A DNA stretch of 64,000 bases, taken from assembly GCA_000432255.1 (NCBI GenBank), contig HF989914.1, positions 13,178-77,177 on the forward strand, in the 5' to 3' direction. Positions within the stretch are counted from its first letter, which is position 1, and each line of letters begins with the position of its first letter. This DNA comes from Acholeplasma sp. CAG:878. GTDB taxonomy: Bacteria; Bacillota_I; Bacilli_A; RF39; UBA660. The notes below the pieces were generated by a model. That model was given only the letters and a program-made list of their open reading frames with translations. It searched no databases and was not told where the DNA came from. This document shows positions 52,301 through 60,749 of this stretch, in pieces. A program made the position numbers and the translations under genes.

Positions 52301-54194
52301 AATCATCCTGTAAGGTAAAATCGACATTCTCTTCTATCCATTCTTTACGAGGTTCTACTTTATCCCCCATTAAAATGCTTACTCTTTTTTCTGCTAATAA
52401 GACATCGTTTATATTAACTTTAACTAAACTTCTAGTATCAGGATTCATTGTAGTTTCCCATAATTGATCAGCATTCATTTCTCCTAAACCTTTATATCTT
52501 TGTGTTTCTAACTTTAATTTAGATTTAGAAAGTATTTCTTTTCTCTCTTCATCAGTCCAAGCATAATATACTACTTTACCGCTAAATAGTTTATATAAAG
52601 GTGGCATTGCAATATATAATTTTCCTTTTTCAATTAAAGGTTTCATATATCGATAAAAGAAAGTTAATAATAATATTTGAATGTGAGCCCCATCAACATC
52701 AGCGTCAGTCATTATTATTATTTTATCGTAATTAGCATCATTAATATCAAAATCACTTCCAACACCAGCTCCAACTGTATGAATAATAGTGTTTATTTCC
52801 TCGTTTTTTAAAATCTCTTCTAATTTTGTTTTTTCACAGTTAAGTACCTTACCCCTAAGTGGTAAAATAGCTTGAAATTTACGGTCTCTTCCTTGTTTAG
52901 CAGAACCACCAGCTGAATCTCCTTCGACTAAAAATAATTCATTTTTGTTTGGATTTTTAGTTTGAGCTGGAGTTAATTTGCCACTCAATGCATGTTCTTT
53001 TTTATTTTTACTTTTTCCGTTTCTTGCTTCATCGCGAGCACGTCTTGCTGCTTCTCTTACCATCTTACTTTTAACCATTTTGTCTAGTATAGAAGTTGCG
53101 ACTGATTTATTTTCCTCTAAGAAAAATTGTAATTTTTCTGTAACGATACTTTCTGTGATTGTTCTTGCTTGAGGAGTACCTAATTTTGATTTTGTTTGTC
53201 CTTCAAATTGTAGTAAATTTTCTGGAATTTGCAAACTTATAATAGCTGTCAATCCTTCTCTAGTGTCGCTACCTTCTAAATTTTTATCTTTATTTTTTAA
53301 GTATCCATTATTTTTAGCATAATCATTAAACACTTTAGTTAAAGCTGTTTTAAAGCCAACTTCATGAGTTCCACCATCAATTGTTTTAACATTGTTAGCA
53401 AAACTAATTAAATTATCTTGGTATGTATCAGTATATTGAAAAGCCACTTCAACATTTATTCCATCTTTAACACTTTCAAAATGAACAACTTTGTGTAATT
53501 CTGGTTTACCATCATTTAAATATTCAACAAATGATTTTAATCCATTTTCATAGCAGAAAGTTTCATGTTTATCATCTTCTTCATCGATTACCTCAACAGT
53601 TAATCCCTTCAATAAAAAAGCTGATTCTTGCATTCTTTCACACACTGTCGTAAATGAAAATTGAATAGTTGAAAATATTTGAGTATCTGGTAGGAATCTA
53701 ACAGTTGTTCCTGTTTTACTTGTTTTTTCTAATTTTTTTAGAGGTATTTTTACTTTACCACCGTTTTCAAATCTAATATAGTATGTATAACCATCACGAT
53801 TTATAGTGACTTCCATCCATTTTGATAAAGCATTAACAACACTTGCCCCAACTCCATGTAGACCACCTGATACTTTATATCCAGAATTTTCAAATTTACC
53901 TCCAGCGTGTAATACTGTATATATTACTTCAGGGGTAGACATTCCACTTGCATGCATCCCAACTGGAACACCTCTACCTTCATCAGATACACTAACGCTT
54001 TTATCTTTATGTAATATTATTTTTATTTTTTTACCATAACCATTTAAAACCTCATCAATACTATTATCAACAATTTCCCAAATTAAATGGTGTAGGCCTC
54101 TTTTATCAGTTGAACCAATATACATACCTGGTCTTTTTCTAACTGCTTCTAATCCTTCTAATATTTTAATAGAACTTTCATCATAATTTGCCAT
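52293..54194 (-). CDS. parE: DNA topoisomerase IV subunit B
   Basis: 633 aa. GHKL ATPase: LEAVRKRPGMYIGSTDKRGL, EIVDNSIDEVL, DEGRGVPVGMH and HAGGKFENSGYKVSGGLHG. TOPRIM: LFLVEGDSAGGSAKQGRDR and MTDADVDGAHIQ, with QRYKGLGEMN near the end. Length and sequence fit ParE. Operon parE-sugar transferase-parC. Confidence 0.95.
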   Translation of the reverse strand: MANYDESSIKILEGLEAVRKRPGMYIGSTDKRGLHHLIWEIVDNSIDEVLNGYGKKIKIILHKDKSVSVSDEGRGVPVGMHASGMSTPEVIYTVLHAGGKFENSGYKVSGGLHGVGASVVNALSKWMEVTINRDGYTYYIRFENGGKVKIPLKKLEKTSKTGTTVRFLPDTQIFSTIQFSFTTVCERMQESAFLLKGLTVEVIDEEDDKHETFCYENGLKSFVEYLNDGKPELHKVVHFESVKDGINVEVAFQYTDTYQDNLISFANNVKTIDGGTHEVGFKTALTKVFNDYAKNNGYLKNKDKNLEGSDTREGLTAIISLQIPENLLQFEGQTKSKLGTPQARTITESIVTEKLQFFLEENKSVATSILDKMVKSKMVREAARRARDEARNGKSKNKKEHALSGKLTPAQTKNPNKNELFLVEGDSAGGSAKQGRDRKFQAILPLRGKVLNCEKTKLEEILKNEEINTIIHTVGAGVGSDFDINDANYDKIIIMTDADVDGAHIQILLLTFFYRYMKPLIEKGKLYIAMPPLYKLFSGKVVYYAWTDEERKEILSKSKLKLETQRYKGLGEMNADQLWETTMNPDTRSLVKVNINDVLLAEKRVSILMGDKVEPRKEWIEENVDFTLQDDYV

Positions 54195-54211
54195 GTTCTC
54201 ACCTAAACTTG

Positions 54212-54240
54212 ATTATACATTATTTTGACTTAAAAAACAA
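54212..54240 (-). promoter_or_regulatory. Sigma-A promoter of parE
   Basis: TTGTTT (54235-54240), 17-base spacer, TATAAT (54212-54217), before the AGGTGAG ribosome site. Confidence 0.65.
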
Positions 54241-54253
54241 GCAAAAAGAGGTA

Positions 54254-54616
54254 TTATTCTACCTCTTTAACATCAACTTCGTACCTAAGCCCATCATTAG
54301 TATTTGTAACAGTAATTATAGTATCGTCACTAAATTTTTTACTACTTATTGGACTAATAACATCTTTTGTTATATATCCTTTTTCTTTTAAATCACCTAG
54401 CGTTATTGTATAGCTTTGACTTAAATCCGGCAAAAGTTCTGGATTATCAGCAAAATAATTTTTTGTATTCTCAACAATACTATTAATTTGAATATTATAT
54501 GCGTTTTTTCTATTTTCTTTTAAACTTCTATCAACTATCGTAACAACAATCGTTGCAATAATACCAAGTAGTACAACCACTCCTAATAGTTCAACTAAAG
54601 TAAATCCTTTTTTCAT
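54254..54616 (-). CDS. Pseudopilin with prepilin N-terminus
   Basis: 120 aa. Short leader MKKG|FTLVELLGVVVLLGIIA with Glu5, then an amphipathic helix and a small globular domain ending DGLRYEVDVKEVE. Smaller than the two pilin-like proteins elsewhere in the window and without their adhesin-like part, so it may be a minor or tip pilin. It overlaps the murC stop (ATGA), so it is made with murC. No pilin assembly ATPase, platform or prepilin peptidase gene is in the window. Confidence 0.85.
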   Translation of the reverse strand: MKKGFTLVELLGVVVLLGIIATIVVTIVDRSLKENRKNAYNIQINSIVENTKNYFADNPELLPDLSQSYTITLGDLKEKGYITKDVISPISSKKFSDDTIITVTNTNDGLRYEVDVKEVE

Positions 54617-55917
54617 TGCTCACCTTCTAACAATTTTTCATATTTTTCTTGTAATACATATATATCTTTACTACTCATAAAGATCATTACAGCATTTTTA
54701 TGTTTCAATAATTTATCAACTAGAGCAAGTGACATATATTCACAACCAGGAACTTTTTCTTGAATTATTTTGTATGTGACATCATCATATCCCACTTCTT
54801 CTCTATCAACTCCAACATCCATAATATAAGCTTTATCTGCTAGTTTTAAGGCTTCAGCAAATTCGTTTGCCATTTCTTTAGTTCTTGATAGAGTATGTGT
54901 TTTTAAGATGGCTACGATTTCTTTATCTGGGTATTTTTGTCTTGCCCCTTTAATCGTTACCTTTACTTCTGTTGGATGGTGGGCGTAATCATCAATTGTT
55001 ACAATATCACCAATTACTTTTTCTTTGAACCTTCTTTTTGCTCCTTTAAATGTTTTCAAGTTTTTAGATACTTCTTTAGCATCTAATCTTTCATAATAAC
55101 AAACACCAATTACTGCTAAAGAATTTAAAAGCATATGTTTACCAAATAATGGTAAGTCAAAATGACCATAGTAATTATCTTCAACATAAACATCAAAACT
55201 AGTACCTTCATTAGTATAATTAACATCACGGGCAACTATATCATTATCTTCATTTAAGCCATAAAAGAATATTGGTTTTTTTGGTTCAAGCATATGTGTA
55301 TATTGGTCATCACCACACGCTATAACCATCTTCTCAGCATTATTGGCATATTCTCTAAAAGCATCAATATAATCATCAATATCTTTGTAATAATCTATAT
55401 GATCTAATTCTATATTAGTTATTATAGCATATTGTGGGGTATAACTTAAAAAATGTCTTTTGTATTCACATGCTTCTAAAACAAAATAATTATTTTCTTT
55501 TATAGCATAACCACTTCCATCACCAATTAAATAATTAGCACCTACTATATTATTTAACACATGACTTAACATAGCGCTTGTTGTTGTTTTACCGTGGCAA
55601 CCTGCAACTGTTATAGTATTAAACATTTTAGTTAATTTTCCAACCATCTCTTGATATGTATAAATTTTTAAATTTAATTCTTTTGCCCTTACTACTTCTT
55701 CATTTGTATCTGAAAAAGCGTTTCCTTGAACTATAAGCATATCTTCTTTGATATTATCTTTATTAAATGGCAAAATTTTAATACCTCTTTCAATTAAAGG
55801 TTTTTCTGTAAAGAAATGGTCAGGTTTATCACTTCCCATTACCTCATAACCCAAATCGAATAGAATTTGAGCTAAAGCACTCATACCTGTTCCTTTTATT
55901 CCAATTAAATAATACAT
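54613..55917 (-). CDS. murC: UDP-N-acetylmuramate-L-alanine ligase
   Basis: 434 aa. YYLIGIKGTGMSALAQIL (nucleotide sugar loop), ATP loop VAGCHGKTTTSAML, IELDHIDYYKD and VTIDDYAHHPTEVK. Adds L-Ala to UDP-MurNAc, the first peptide step of peptidoglycan. GGAGGAG lies before the ATG and a strong promoter upstream. Confidence 0.96.
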   Translation of the reverse strand: MYYLIGIKGTGMSALAQILFDLGYEVMGSDKPDHFFTEKPLIERGIKILPFNKDNIKEDMLIVQGNAFSDTNEEVVRAKELNLKIYTYQEMVGKLTKMFNTITVAGCHGKTTTSAMLSHVLNNIVGANYLIGDGSGYAIKENNYFVLEACEYKRHFLSYTPQYAIITNIELDHIDYYKDIDDYIDAFREYANNAEKMVIACGDDQYTHMLEPKKPIFFYGLNEDNDIVARDVNYTNEGTSFDVYVEDNYYGHFDLPLFGKHMLLNSLAVIGVCYYERLDAKEVSKNLKTFKGAKRRFKEKVIGDIVTIDDYAHHPTEVKVTIKGARQKYPDKEIVAILKTHTLSRTKEMANEFAEALKLADKAYIMDVGVDREEVGYDDVTYKIIQEKVPGCEYMSLALVDKLLKHKNAVMIFMSSKDIYVLQEKYEKLLEGEQ

Positions 55918-55962
55918 AATACTCCTCCTTAGGAATTCATTATAATTATATTCATTAATAAT

Positions 55963-55991
55963 ATTTTAACGCAAATAATTATTATAGTCAA
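55963..55991 (-). promoter_or_regulatory. Sigma-A promoter of murC
   Basis: TTGACT (55986-55991), 17-base spacer, TAAAAT (55963-55968). Confidence 0.75.
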
Positions 55992-56036
55992 CTAAAACAA
56001 ATTTTATATTACTATAAATAGTTGTATTAAAATTAC

Positions 56037-56063
56037 AAAAATAAGAGTAAAACTCTTATTCTG
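56037..56063 (-). terminator. Terminator after obgE
   Basis: AATAAGAG and CTCTTATT arms around TTTTA followed by TTTG; overlaps the obgE stop. Confidence 0.8.
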
Positions 56064-57321
56064 TATATTCAAATTCATAATCTAAAATGCGAATTGTATC
56101 TCCTTCTTCCGCTCCTAGTTCTTTTAATTTATCATCAACGCCTAAATGTCTTAATTTGCTAGCAAAACGAGCAGCTGCTTCATCTGTATTAAATTTAGTC
56201 ATACGGAGTAATTTTTCAACTACTTCTCCTTTTATTACATAGGCATCTTCTTCTTTAGTAATTGTAAAAGGTTCTTTTAAAGAAAATTTATATAATACAT
56301 GACTTTCAAATTTCTCTTCTTCATAAAGTGGTTGTTTTGCTATTTTATCTAACATTTCTGATAGTTTTTCTATAACTTCTTTTAATCCTTCACCTGTAAT
56401 AGCTTTAACTGGATATACATTATCTACTTTTTTCTTGAACTCTTCTAAGTTCTTTTCGGCATCTGGCATATCCATTTTATTAGCAATCACGATTTGTGGT
56501 TTTTCTAATATTTTAGGATTAAATTCTTTTAATTCTTTATTAATTTTAATATAATCTTCATATGGACACCTTCCTTCAGTTCCTCCCATATCGATAACAT
56601 GAGCAATAACCCTAGTTCTTTCAATATGTTTTAAAAATTGGTCTCCTAATCCTTCGCCTAGGCTAGCGCCTTCAATCAACCCTGGTAAGTCGGCAACTAC
56701 AAAAGAACTATTGTTAGATTTTACTACTCCTAAATTGGGTTTTAAAGTTGTAAAATGATAAGCAGCTATTTTAGGTTTAGCGGCTGATATTTTAGAAATA
56801 ATTGTTGATTTTCCAACGCTTGGCATTCCAACTAAACCGACATCAGCAAGTAATTTTAATTCTACTTTTACATTCTTTATTTCTCCTGGTTCGCCACCTT
56901 CGGCGTATCTTGGTGCGGGGTTCGCTTGCGTAGCAAACGCCATATTTCCTCTTCCACCTCTACCTCCATGAGCAACGATAACTTCATCATCTTTTTTAGT
57001 TAAATCAGCTATTATTAAATTTGTATCTAAATCTGTTATTATAGTCCCAAGAGGAACATTAATAATCACATCTTCGGCTTTAGCACCATGCATGCCCTTA
57101 CCTAGACCATTGTTTCCTTTTTTTCCTTTGATTTGTTTTTGATACCTTAAATCAACTAATGTATTTAATCCTTCATCTACTTTAAATATAATGTCAGAAC
57201 CCTTACCACCATTTCCGCCATAAGGTCCTCCCATTTCAATATATTTTTCTCTTCTAAATGCCATACAACCATCTCCACCAGTTCCGGCAATTAGTATGAG
57301 TTTAACTTCATCTATAAACAT
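56056..57321 (-). CDS. obgE: GTPase ObgE/CgtA
   Basis: 421 aa. The glycine-rich Obg fold (GGDGCMAFRREKYIEMGGPY, then the GKGMHG and GGRGGRGN repeats), G1 GMPSVGKSTI, G2/G3 FTTLKPNLG and VADLPGLIEGA, G4 NKMD, and a C-terminal OCT domain (about 345-421). Acts in 50S assembly, stress response and sporulation control. Located near rplU-prp-rpmA as in Bacillus. Confidence 0.97.
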   Translation of the reverse strand: MFIDEVKLILIAGTGGDGCMAFRREKYIEMGGPYGGNGGKGSDIIFKVDEGLNTLVDLRYQKQIKGKKGNNGLGKGMHGAKAEDVIINVPLGTIITDLDTNLIIADLTKKDDEVIVAHGGRGGRGNMAFATQANPAPRYAEGGEPGEIKNVKVELKLLADVGLVGMPSVGKSTIISKISAAKPKIAAYHFTTLKPNLGVVKSNNSSFVVADLPGLIEGASLGEGLGDQFLKHIERTRVIAHVIDMGGTEGRCPYEDYIKINKELKEFNPKILEKPQIVIANKMDMPDAEKNLEEFKKKVDNVYPVKAITGEGLKEVIEKLSEMLDKIAKQPLYEEEKFESHVLYKFSLKEPFTITKEEDAYVIKGEVVEKLLRMTKFNTDEAAARFASKLRHLGVDDKLKELGAEEGDTIRILDYEFEYTE

Positions 57322-57353
57322 AATATCACCTATCTAAAATTTATTATGAACAC

Positions 57354-57382
57354 ATTATAATTTTTTTTGTCTAAAAAGTCAA
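57354..57382 (-). promoter_or_regulatory. Sigma-A promoter of obgE
   Basis: TTGACT (57377-57382), 17-base spacer, TATAAT (57354-57359). Lies just after the end of the small membrane-protein genes, so obgE is probably not dependent on the rplU transcript. Confidence 0.75.
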
Positions 57383-57404
57383 GTTTTCACTTAAAAAGTC
57401 TTGA

Positions 57405-57752
57405 TTATTCAAGGCTTTCAGTTTTTTTATATATAACTAATGATAATATTCCTATTAATATATATATAATACCTATTGTAGTAATAGTTCTAAGTATTCT
57501 TGGCATCAAGGTTTTAATCATATTAGCATATTCTTCAAAGATAAAGTCTACTAAAGTTGGTGTGAGAAATCTTAAAACTATAAACAATATACCACTTATA
57601 ATAACAGCAATTCCTAATGATTTTAGTGGCTTTTTAAAACTTTTATTTATTAGTGACAATAACAAATATATAATCACTACAAATCCCAATAATATTAACC
57701 ATAAATATGGACTTTTTATTATATTAAGTATAATTACTACTGAATCATTCAT
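57405..57752 (-). CDS. Small membrane protein between rpmA and obgE
   Basis: Start at ATG 57750-57752, six bases after AGGTG and overlapping the previous stop (ATGAATGA). 115 aa with three predicted membrane helices (about 15-35, 46-66, 88-108). Not recognised. Pairs with the 167-aa gene upstream; both occupy the place of spo0B in the Bacillus cluster. Confidence 0.6.
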   Translation of the reverse strand: MNDSVVIILNIIKSPYLWLILLGFVVIIYLLLSLINKSFKKPLKSLGIAVIISGILFIVLRFLTPTLVDFIFEEYANMIKTLMPRILRTITTIGIIYILIGILSLVIYKKTESLE

Positions 57753-58248
57753 TAACATCACCTAATTCTTCTCTTAAGGTTTTATTGATTTCGTTCAATA
57801 ATTCTTCTTTATCAATTTCAATTTGCTCTTCCTTAAGTATTTTACTTACTTGTTCGTTATTTAATAATTTGTCTAGAGAATCATAATCTAATTGTGGTAT
57901 AGGAGCATCTGTAAGTTCATAATCAACCACTTCACTTATTATTTTTCCTAATACCTCTTTTACCTCTCTACTTTCAATTACCTCAATTGCTATTTTACTA
58001 TCTATAGAAGCACTTTCAAGTTCAGTTATGATTGCTTCTTCTATTGTCATATCCTTGTATTTTTCATCTAGTTCTTTAATTCCTAACTCACTTATTTTCA
58101 TTTCTTTAATGTCAATATCATCTAGAATTTGTGTATAATAATTTTGATTAAAGAATCTACTTACTAGAAATGAAATACCAAATATTGTTATACCTATAAA
58201 AAATATTAATTCAAATACAAAAGAAAATATTTTTGTTAAAATTTTCAT
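57745..58248 (-). CDS. Membrane-anchored acidic protein between rpmA and obgE
   Basis: 167 aa. AAGGAGG precedes the ATG. One N-terminal membrane helix (about 8-29), then a strongly acidic, helical extracytoplasmic domain. No similarity to Spo0B or other phosphotransferases is visible. Coupled to the following membrane protein by overlapping start and stop. Function unknown. Confidence 0.6.
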   Translation of the reverse strand: MKILTKIFSFVFELIFFIGITIFGISFLVSRFFNQNYYTQILDDIDIKEMKISELGIKELDEKYKDMTIEEAIITELESASIDSKIAIEVIESREVKEVLGKIISEVVDYELTDAPIPQLDYDSLDKLLNNEQVSKILKEEQIEIDKEELLNEINKTLREELGDVNE

Positions 58249-58286
58249 ATATGCCTCCTTAATTGTATAACTTATTTACAAATCAA

Positions 58287-58319
58287 ATTTTTTAAAAGAA
58301 AAAGTGCTTACAAAGTTGG
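58287..58319 (-). terminator. Terminator after rpmA
   Basis: AAGTGTTTAC and GTAAGCACTT arms (one G-T pair) with an eight-base loop and TTTC-TTTT after it. Confidence 0.75.
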
Positions 58320-58598
58320 GTAAACACTTACTTGTTTTTTGTCTTTTCCTTTTCGTTCAAATTTTACATAACCATCAATTTTAGCATATACAGTATCATC
58401 TGAACCAATTCCTACATTAGTTCCTGGATAAATTTTTGTACCTCTTTGACGATAGATAATTGAACCACCTGTTACATATTCGCCATCACTAGCTTTAGCA
58501 CCTAGTCTTTTTGAAATAGAGTCACGACCATTTTTAGTAGAACCTTGACCTTTTTTATGAGCGAATAATTGTATATTTAATTGCATCAATTCAAACAC
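58308..58598 (-). CDS. rpmA: 50S ribosomal protein L27 with cleavable N-terminus
   Basis: The start is placed at GTG 58596-58598, eight bases after AAGGAGGTG; ATG 58586 is too far from that site. 96 aa. The N-terminus (M)[19 protein letters not shown] is the Firmicutes-type extension that Prp removes between Phe and Ala; the mature protein begins [16 protein letters not shown]27 reaches into the peptidyl-transferase centre. The prp gene is directly upstream and its last codons form the rpmA ribosome site. Confidence 0.95.
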   Translation of the reverse strand: MFELMQLNIQLFAHKKGQGSTKNGRDSISKRLGAKASDGEYVTGGSIIYRQRGTKIYPGTNVGIGSDDTVYAKIDGYVKFERKGKDKKQVSVYPTL

Positions 58599-58600
58599 AA

Positions 58601-58885
58601 TCAACACCTCCTTATATTTTCTGGATATTGTTTTTCTAATTCTTCTAATAATTCTAACATATTAGTTATTAAAAGATTAACTATTTCATCTTTTTTTAAT
58701 ATTTCGATAACAAGTTCATCACCATTAGTATACTTAATAGCTTTATTATTATATCTTAATATAGCATTAACAGAAGTTATTACTATACTCGATACACTAG
58801 CGCATACTATGTCTTTTCCATATTCATCAAAACCAGCATGACCACTTATAATTATTTTGTTATCATTTTCTTTGAATTTTATCAT
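58601..58885 (-). CDS. prp: Ribosomal-processing cysteine protease Prp
   Basis: 94 aa. Catalytic His and Cys in [20 protein letters not shown] (about residues 16 and 28). Cleaves the N-terminal extension of L27 and related phage proteins; essential in staphylococci. Lies between rplU and rpmA as in other Firmicutes, with overlap into the rpmA leader. Confidence 0.95.
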   Translation of the reverse strand: MIKFKENDNKIIISGHAGFDEYGKDIVCASVSSIVITSVNAILRYNNKAIKYTNGDELVIEILKKDEIVNLLITNMLELLEELEKQYPENIRRC

Positions 58886-58886
58886 A

Positions 58887-59189
58887 TTAATTCTCTTTTA
58901 TACTTTTAATTTCAACTTTAGTATAAGGTTGACGATGACCTTGAGTTTTACGGAATTTTTTCTTAGCATTGTATTTAAATACTTTAATTTTTTTGTTTTT
59001 TCCGTGTTTTAAAACTTCACCTGTTACAACAACATTATTTAAAAATGGTCTCCCAGATACTCCATTAGCCATTAAAACTTTGTCAAATTTTACTTCTTTT
59101 CCAGTTTCAGCGTCTAATTTTTCAACATAGATAATTGAACCTTCTTCAACATAATATTGTTTTCCTCCAGTTTCGATTACAGCTTTCAT
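58887..59189 (-). CDS. rplU: 50S ribosomal protein L21
   Basis: 100 aa: [20 protein letters not shown] at the start and [18 protein letters not shown] at the end, both diagnostic. AAGGAGG is six bases before the ATG. Preceded by a structured leader (59196-59280). First gene of rplU-prp-rpmA. Confidence 0.97.
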   Translation of the reverse strand: MKAVIETGGKQYYVEEGSIIYVEKLDAETGKEVKFDKVLMANGVSGRPFLNNVVVTGEVLKHGKNKKIKVFKYNAKKKFRKTQGHRQPYTKVEIKSIKEN

Positions 59190-59195
59190 ATAATA

Positions 59196-59280
59196 CCTCC
59201 TTTAATCTCAGACTCGCCATTAAGGTACATTAAATGTTTATAACCTTTTTTGTGCGGTTGTAGAGAGGTCTCTACACAGT
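59196..59280 (-). ncRNA. L21 leader (autoregulatory RNA of the rplU operon)
   Basis: About 85 bases between promoter and rplU, with a perfect hairpin TGTAGAGA-CC-TCTCTACA, then CCGCAC and a second stem-forming part (GGTTATAAAC, GTACCTTAATGGCGAGTC). Position and hairpin fit the Firmicutes L21 leader family, where excess L21 is thought to repress its own operon. The class was assigned by position and shape, not by alignment. Confidence 0.6.
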
Positions 59281-59285
59281 AATTA

Positions 59286-59314
59286 ATTTTAACACATTTT
59301 CCTTTATTTGTCAA
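59286..59314 (-). promoter_or_regulatory. Sigma-A promoter of rplU-prp-rpmA
   Basis: Consensus TTGACA (59309-59314), 17-base spacer, TAAAAT (59286-59291). It overlaps the 3' end of spoIVFB. Confidence 0.8.
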
Positions 59315-60005
59315 ATATTTTCTTAAGTATTTCTTTTTCTGTTAGCCATGTATTTTTAATTCTAAATAAATGTTTTTTATTCAAACTCATTTGTTTTAAT
59401 TTTGTTATTTTTTTTGTTTTTTTATAATTAAAATTTGAAAGATATCGTTCTAGTAAAAATTTATTAAAAATTTCTTTTACCTTTTTATGTTCTAATACTA
59501 CTCTATATAATATTAATAACATTATTAGATATAATAATATATTGTTATACTTTAATATAACTAGTAAAATCATTATATAAGATAAATATATTATTAGTTT
59601 TAAACTAGAATAAAAAGATAAGAAATTATTAAATATTACATTTACTATTTTCGAACCATCCAATGGATAAATCGGTATTAAATTAAACAATAATAGTGAA
59701 TAATGAATATTCAATAAGGTATTATCTTTTATAAATAAACCTATTATTAATTGAAAAATTGGCCCTAATAGACTGACAAATAATTCTTCCTTTAATGGAT
59801 GATTTATTTTGTTGTTAAATATAGTTAGCCCTCCAAATGGCATTATAATTACTTCTTCTATTTTCCATTTGCAAATTATTCCTGCAAATATATGACCAAT
59901 TTCATGAAATAAAATTAAAAAAGTGAAAAATAAGAAAAACTTTATATATCCAGTTATTAAACATATAATTGCAACAACATAAAAAAATGGATGAATTTTA
60001 AATAT
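59304..60005 (-). CDS. spoIVFB: Intramembrane metalloprotease SpoIVFB, no standard start codon
   Basis: Homology to SpoIVFB begins at IFKIHPFFYVVA (ATA at 60003-60005), well before the first ATG (59841-59843). That ATG would remove the zinc motif LFHEIGHIFAG (about residues 37-47), so the true start must be upstream; no ATG, GTG or TTG exists in frame there. The start is probably ATA 60005 or ATT 59996. Also MPFGG and NLIPIYPLDGSK, the third zinc ligand. 233 aa: the C-terminal CBS domain of the Bacillus protein is almost absent. Cleaves pro-SigK in the mother cell. Overlaps spoIVFA by eight bases. Confidence 0.75.
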   Translation of the reverse strand: MFKIHPFFYVVAIICLITGYIKFFLFFTFLILFHEIGHIFAGIICKWKIEEVIIMPFGGLTIFNNKINHPLKEELFVSLLGPIFQLIIGLFIKDNTLLNIHYSLLLFNLIPIYPLDGSKIVNVIFNNFLSFYSSLKLIIYLSYIMILLVILKYNNILLYLIMLLILYRVVLEHKKVKEIFNKFLLERYLSNFNYKKTKKITKLKQMSLNKKHLFRIKNTWLTEKEILKKIFDK

Positions 60006-60522
60006 ATGGTTTATAATCTACTACCTCTCCATTTGAAATGAATTTTAAATATAGGTTATTGTTTACTTCTCCTATTAAAACGCCACTATCAATATAGTCA
60101 TATAACTTAACATTTATATTATCTAAATTTGAATACCATACATCAATACCATTTTGTTGTTGTACTATTACAGTATTTCCATAATCTTCCTTCTCACCTA
60201 TAAAAATAACTATTCCTTTTTCTAAACTAGGTACTAAATAGTTACTTCCAACTTCTAATTTAACTCCATCCATATATTTAGAAGCATCAGAATATTTTAA
60301 CTTTTCTTTAAAAACGGCTTGGTTTTCTTTTATAAGGTCTTTAAATGGCAAGGGACTTCCAAATTTACTTTCATACCAATTATTAATTGTCGCAAATGAA
60401 AAATTAGTATCATATACATATTGGTAAAATTTTGTTTTAAATCCAACATTTTGTTTTATTAGTATTAAAACCACTAGCATAATAATTATGGATAATAAAA
60501 ATTTTATAACTACTTTTTTCAT
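59998..60522 (-). CDS. spoIVFA: SpoIVFA-like sporulation regulator (degenerate M23 domain)
   Basis: 174 aa. An N-terminal membrane helix (about 5-23), then a LytM/M23-like domain at the C-terminus: EKGIVIFIGEKEDYGNTVIV, VWYSNLDNI and YLKFISNGEVVDYKPY. The usual zinc-binding His residues are absent, as in SpoIVFA. Known role: anchors and holds SpoIVFB inactive until a forespore signal. Assigned by domain, position before spoIVFB and the Bacillus-like cluster. GGTGAT before the ATG. Confidence 0.8.
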   Translation of the reverse strand: MKKVVIKFLLSIIIMLVVLILIKQNVGFKTKFYQYVYDTNFSFATINNWYESKFGSPLPFKDLIKENQAVFKEKLKYSDASKYMDGVKLEVGSNYLVPSLEKGIVIFIGEKEDYGNTVIVQQQNGIDVWYSNLDNINVKLYDYIDSGVLIGEVNNNLYLKFISNGEVVDYKPYI

Positions 60523-60622
60523 TTAATCACCATTAAATTATATTATCATTTTATATTAAAAATTACTATTAACATTTCTTCATTGTAAGAAATCGTATTT
60601 TTGATTTATAGTATATTTCAAC

Positions 60623-60647
60623 TAAAAACTTCATTTAATAATGAAGC
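60623..60647 (-). terminator. Second hairpin terminator after tig
   Basis: CTTCATT and AATGAAG arms around ATTA followed by TTTTAG on the minus strand, between tig and spoIVFA. Confidence 0.55.
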
Positions 60648-60710
60648 TTAGAGTATTTTTATTTAAAAATTTTATAAGTATTTAAAAATAAAATATATAT
60701 AAATCAATTA

Positions 60711-60738
60711 ATAAAAGAGCCTACATTTTCATGTAAGC
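60711..60738 (-). terminator. Terminator after tig
   Basis: GCTTACAT and ATGTAGGC arms around GAAA followed by TCTTTTATT, about 12 bases after the tig stop. Confidence 0.8.
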
Positions 60739-60749
60739 ATATACTAGTT

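Noticed and set aside
57367..57765. 132-codon plus-strand frame
   Set aside because: Mirror of the membrane-protein gene at 57405-57752, which has a ribosome site and coupling to its neighbour.
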